Assembly: GCA_021849045.1 (NCBI GenBank)
Contig: JAJZTK010000017.1
Location: 1-41,604, forward strand
Source: Deltaproteobacteria bacterium
GTDB lineage: Bacteria > Desulfobacterota > Desulfuromonadia > Geobacterales > DSM-12255
Length of the DNA stretch: 41,604 nt
Direction of reading: 5' to 3'
Each line of letters opens with the position of its first letter. The first letter of the stretch is position 1. Both the position numbers and the translations under genes were made by a program. Under the pieces are notes generated by a model. That model worked only from the letters and a program-made list of their open reading frames with translations, made no database searches and was not told the origin of the DNA. This document shows, piece after piece, positions 38,605-41,604 of the stretch.

Positions 38605-39570
38605 ATGGAACCCACGGCTAATGCCGTTTTGCTGGAAAGCGATACCAATGAACTGGAGATCGTTGAATTCCGGGTGGACGAGGTGGATGCATCCGGTACG
38701 GTGATCCCCTGCTATTATGGCGTCAACGTAGCCAAGGTACGGGAAATCATCCGCCTTCCCCATCTCTGGAAAAGCTTCCACAGCCATGCTGCAGTCGAAG
38801 GGATGATTCAGCTCCGCGACCAGGTAATTGCCGTGATCAACCTGGCGACACTTCTCAACAAGTCTGCTGACGGAATCGATCCGGATCGGGTCATCGTCCT
38901 GGAATTCAACAGGATGAAGGTCGGCGTCCTTGTCCATTCGGTGTCGCGCATCTACAGGATATCCTGGGAACAGGTGGAGCCTCCCGGTCCCATGGTCAGC
39001 TGTACCCAGATCACCGGTCTGGTCAAGATGGCCGACCGGATCATTCTCGTTCTGGACTTTGAAAAGATCATCGGCGAGCTGGCCGGCAGTTCACTGTTCT
39101 TTGCCCTCGATGAAAAACTGCTCTCCGGACAGGAATCACAGGACCGGACAACCCGGCGGATACTGGTGGCCGACGACTCGCCCTTTATCAGGAATACCAT
39201 GTGCAGCAAGTTACGCGGTGCCGGCTACCAGGTGGAAGAGGCGTCAAATGGCGAGGAGGCCTGGGACCTGCTCGCGGCAAAGCTGGAACGCTGCAAGGCA
39301 ACCGGCTGCAGTCTCAGCGATGAGGTCAGCCTGCTCATTACCGATGTCGAAATGCCGAAAATGGATGGCCTGCACCTTACCTCGCGGGTAAAGAAAACCG
39401 CCGACCTCTCCCAGTTGCCGGTTGTCATTTTTTCCTCACTGGCCAGCGAAGACAATATCCGTAAGTGGCATTCACTTGGTGCTGACGGGATCATCACCAA
39501 ACCCGACCTCCCGAACCTCGTCTCGGTTGCGGATCGACTTCTGTTCGGAAGCGAGCAAACAATTTTATAA
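38605..39570 (+). CDS. cheV: Chemotaxis coupling protein CheV (CheW-REC)
   Basis: A 321-residue protein with an N-terminal CheW-like domain (about 15-165, with CYYGVNVAKVREII) and a C-terminal response-regulator receiver domain (about 185-315). The receiver has the acidic pair D190/D191, the phosphorylation site D247 (ITDVEMPKMDG), S277/S278 and K299. CheV couples chemoreceptors to CheA and adjusts signalling when phosphorylated. I start at ATG 38605, preceded by AAGGGGG, rather than at an ATG five codons earlier that overlaps this site. No other chemotaxis gene lies in the window. It ends at a terminator shared with glyA. Confidence 0.93.
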   Translation: MEPTANAVLLESDTNELEIVEFRVDEVDASGTVIPCYYGVNVAKVREIIRLPHLWKSFHSHAAVEGMIQLRDQVIAVINLATLLNKSADGIDPDRVIVLEFNRMKVGVLVHSVSRIYRISWEQVEPPGPMVSCTQITGLVKMADRIILVLDFEKIIGELAGSSLFFALDEKLLSGQESQDRTTRRILVADDSPFIRNTMCSKLRGAGYQVEEASNGEEAWDLLAAKLERCKATGCSLSDEVSLLITDVEMPKMDGLHLTSRVKKTADLSQLPVVIFSSLASEDNIRKWHSLGADGIITKPDLPNLVSVADRLLFGSEQTIL

Positions 39571-39621
39571 AAACGCAGCAGTCCAGCCGCGGTTGACGCA
39601 TAGCTGATTATTGTTTCAGAC

Positions 39622-39657
39622 AAAAAGGGCGCCCTGATTAATCGGGGCGCCCTTTTT
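39622..39657. terminator. Bidirectional terminator between cheV and glyA
   Basis: AAAAAGGGCGCCC and GGGCGCCCTTTTT form a perfect 13-bp stem with a 10-base loop. A and T tracts on both sides serve the two convergent genes. Confidence 0.93.
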
Positions 39658-39680
39658 GATAACCAATGTGCGACGGCAAA

Positions 39681-40928
39681 CTATTTCAAGCGATGGGCGT
39701 AGAGGGGAAACCGGGACATGAGTGCATTCACCTTTCCCTTGATCTCGGCAAGCTTCGCGTCGTTGGCCGGATCGGCCAAAACGTCGGTGATGAAACCGGC
39801 GACCAGCGCCATCTCAGCTTCCTTCAGGCCATGACTGGTGGCTGCCGGCGTACCGATCCTGATGCCGGACGTGACGAACGGCGAGCGGGTCTCGAACGGT
39901 ACGGTGTTCTTGTTGACCGTGATGCCAGCCTTGTCCAGGGCCTCTTCGGCAACCTTGCCGGTCAGTTCGGTGCCACTGAAGTCCAGCAGCATGAGATGAT
40001 TGTCGGTACCGCCGGAAACGAGCTTGAAGCCGCGGCACTGGAGACTCTGGGCGAGTGCCGCGGCATTCTTCACGATCTGCTCCTGATAGTTCTTGAACTC
40101 AGGGCTCAAGGCCTCTTTGAAGGCCACCGCCTTGGCAGCGATGGCATGAACCAGCGGGCCGCCCTGAATGCCGGGGAAGATCTGGGAATTGATGGCCTTG
40201 GCAAACTCCTCACGACAGAGGATCATCCCACCCCGCGGACCGCGCAGGGTCTTGTGGGTGGTCGTGGTGACGAACTCCGCATACGGAACCGGGTTCGGAT
40301 GGAGTCCTGAGGCAACCAGGCCGGCGATATGGGCCATATCCACCATCACGACCGCCCCGACCCTGTCGGCAATGGCCCGGAAGGCTGCAAAATCGATAAT
40401 CCTGGGATAGGCGCTTGCACCGACCACGATCATCTTCGGCTTGTGTTCAAGGGCCAGACGTTCCACCTCTTCATAATCGATCCGCTGCGTCTCAGGGTTA
40501 ACGCCGTAGGGAACAATCGTAAAGAACCGGCCGGAAAAGTTCACCGGGCTGCCGTGGGTCAAATGCCCGCCGTGGGAAAGGTTCATGCCGAGGACCGTGT
40601 CGCCGGGCTTCAGGGCGGCAAAGTAGACGGCCATGTTGGCCTGCGAACCGGAATGGGGCTGAACGTTGGCGTGATCCGCACCGAACAGCTGCTTTGCCCG
40701 CTCAATGGCCAGATTCTCCACGATGTCCGCATTGTGGCAGCCACCGTAGTAGCGCTTACCGGGATACCCTTCGGCATACTTGTTGGTAAAGATGGAACCC
40801 TGGGCCTCCAGGACAGCTTCAGAAACGAAGTTCTCAGAGGCGATCAGCTCCAGGTTGTACTCCTGACGCTCAGTCTCCTGCCTGATAGCGTTGGCAACTT
40901 CCGGATCAAAGGTCTCAAGAATCGACAT
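39681..40928 (-). CDS. glyA: Serine hydroxymethyltransferase
   Basis: PLP enzyme that interconverts serine and glycine with tetrahydrofolate and is the main source of one-carbon units. The 415 residues show [24 protein letters not shown], the PLP-phosphate site [22 protein letters not shown], and the Schiff-base lysine K226 in [15 protein letters not shown] start at ATG 40928, ten bases after AAGGAG; an ATG three codons upstream nearly touches that site. It follows rpiB with a terminator-like hairpin between them. Confidence 0.98.
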   Translation of the reverse strand: MSILETFDPEVANAIRQETERQEYNLELIASENFVSEAVLEAQGSIFTNKYAEGYPGKRYYGGCHNADIVENLAIERAKQLFGADHANVQPHSGSQANMAVYFAALKPGDTVLGMNLSHGGHLTHGSPVNFSGRFFTIVPYGVNPETQRIDYEEVERLALEHKPKMIVVGASAYPRIIDFAAFRAIADRVGAVVMVDMAHIAGLVASGLHPNPVPYAEFVTTTTHKTLRGPRGGMILCREEFAKAINSQIFPGIQGGPLVHAIAAKAVAFKEALSPEFKNYQEQIVKNAAALAQSLQCRGFKLVSGGTDNHLMLLDFSGTELTGKVAEEALDKAGITVNKNTVPFETRSPFVTSGIRIGTPAATSHGLKEAEMALVAGFITDVLADPANDAKLAEIKGKVNALMSRFPLYAHRLK

Positions 40929-40960
40929 GGTGGTCATTCTCCTTGTGTATACGCGTGGTA

Positions 40961-40989
40961 AAAAAGCAAACGGGACTGCAAAGTCCCGT
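40961..40989 (-). terminator. Terminator-like hairpin between rpiB and glyA
   Basis: On the minus strand ACGGGACT pairs with AGTCCCGT around TTGC, followed by TTGCTTTTTT. It ends just over 30 bases before the glyA start. A second small hairpin (TGCCCT/AGGGCA) lies nearer rpiB at about 41006-41023. Confidence 0.7.
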
Positions 40990-41027
40990 CCGTTACTCTC
41001 TCATTGCCCTGATTAAGGGCAGGTTAC

Positions 41028-41477
41028 TCAACAGGTACAGAGTTCCTGTTCAATGGCGGCAATCTTGTCAAGACGGCCCTGGTGACGGCCACCTTCAAAA
41101 GCGGCATCCAGCCAGGCAACAACCATCTCGCGGGCACGTTCGGGAGTCAGTACCCGACCGCCAAGGACAAGTATATTGGCGTTGTTGTGCTCCTTGGCCA
41201 TGCGTGCCATGAAAACATCGGTAGCCAGGGCCGCACGCACCCGGGGAAACTTGTTGGCCACAATGGACATGCCTATGCCGGTACCGCACACAAGAATCCC
41301 GGTAACGCCGTCACTGTTGGAGACCCGGCGGGCCACCTTTATGCCGAAATCGGGATAATCCACAGAATCGTTGCTATCCGTGCCACAGTCTTCGAAAGGA
41401 ATCCCCCGCTCAGTGAGGAGTGCCTTGATGGCCTCCTTGAGCGCAAGCCCTCCGTGGTCGTTCCCCAGCAGAATCAT
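41028..41477 (-). CDS. rpiB: Ribose-5-phosphate isomerase B
   Basis: Interconverts ribose 5-phosphate and ribulose 5-phosphate in the pentose phosphate pathway. The 149 residues open MILLGNDHGG, with the DH pair that binds substrate, and carry the catalytic cysteine C64 in ILVCGTGIGMS and the histidine in KEHNNANILVLGGR. I start at ATG 41477, with AGGGAG about nine bases upstream; the longer in-frame start would run into fabF. It follows fabF after 13 bases. Confidence 0.96.
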   Translation of the reverse strand: MILLGNDHGGLALKEAIKALLTERGIPFEDCGTDSNDSVDYPDFGIKVARRVSNSDGVTGILVCGTGIGMSIVANKFPRVRAALATDVFMARMAKEHNNANILVLGGRVLTPERAREMVVAWLDAAFEGGRHQGRLDKIAAIEQELCTC

Positions 41478-41490
41478 CGTTGCACGCTCC

Positions 41491-41604
41491 CTAGATCTTC
41501 TTGAACAGGAGGCTTGCGTTAGTCCCGCCAAAGCCGAAGTTGTTGCTCATGGCGTAGGTGATCCGCTTTTCCCGGGCGGTATTGGGGACATACTTCCGGT
41601 AGAA
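41491..41604 (-). CDS. fabF: 3-oxoacyl-ACP synthase II, C-terminal end (partial)
   Basis: The minus-strand frame is open from the window edge to a TAG at 41493-41491 and gives 37 residues ending [18 protein letters not shown]. This is the thiolase-fold C terminus of FabF-type condensing enzymes ([10 protein letters not shown] consensus), which elongate fatty acids in the cytoplasm. FabB cannot be fully excluded, but fabF-rpiB-glyA is a common order. Confidence 0.9.
   Translation of the reverse strand, partial: FYRKYVPNTAREKRITYAMSNNFGFGGTNASLLFKKI

Noticed and set aside
36973-39570. A linked efflux/chemotaxis module made of tolC and cheV
   Set aside because: The two genes are divergent with separate ribosome binding sites and no pump, adaptor or other che gene is present; shared control is only possible through the palindrome.

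Overview
The window is bacterial housekeeping DNA, most likely from a Geobacteraceae-type member of the Desulfuromonadota. This rests on gene order (rimP-nusA-ylxRQ-infB-rbfA-nrnA-truB-rpsO-pnp-M16 peptidase-dut, then fabF-rpiB-glyA), the mix of protein families, and fairly high GC with ATG/GTG/TTG starts preceded by AAGGAG-like sites. No phage, plasmid or CRISPR locus is visible. The only mobile-element trace is a possible transposase tail at the extreme left edge.

Layout. 1-470: an ORF tail and a tRNA-Gly(CCC) with its own promoter and terminator. 472-9900 (minus strand): gltX, the small zinc-finger gene yacG, a membrane-anchored NERD protein with a small membrane partner, a TsaC-like protein, an M29 aminopeptidase, dut, a frameshifted M16 peptidase and pnp. 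10149-17810 (minus): the translation/transcription operon rimP, nusA, ylxR-L7Ae fusion, infB, rbfA, nrnA, truB, rpsO, with an attenuator-like terminator in the rimP leader. 18046-20976: infA, efp and epmA on plus facing epmB on minus, so EF-P and both predicted beta-lysylation enzymes are adjacent. 20987-26883 (minus): a TPR/zinc-metallopeptidase-like protein, dxs, ispA, xseB, xseA. 27026-30898: a probably leaderless ParA-like ATPase with an unknown Cys-containing C-terminal domain, a divergent polysaccharide deacetylase, and a secreted cohesin-plus-dockerin-like protein. 31050-38457: ettA, a beta-hydroxyacid dehydrogenase, nth, a PHP phosphoesterase, a cytidylate-kinase-like/BON fusion, an isoprenylcysteine-methyltransferase-like membrane enzyme and a TolC-family outer membrane protein with a large palindrome in its promoter region. 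38605-41604: cheV, glyA, rpiB and the 3' end of fabF.

Most genes serve translation, RNA turnover, isoprenoid synthesis and DNA repair. The least ordinary signals are: a family of 7-bp-periodic intergenic repeats at five gene starts (pnp, rbfA, epmA, dxs, xseA); the NERD sensor-like membrane protein; the leaderless ParA-like fusion; the cohesin/dockerin protein; the kinase-BON fusion; and the palindrome upstream of tolC. All functional calls come from reading motifs and family resemblance; no database search was possible.
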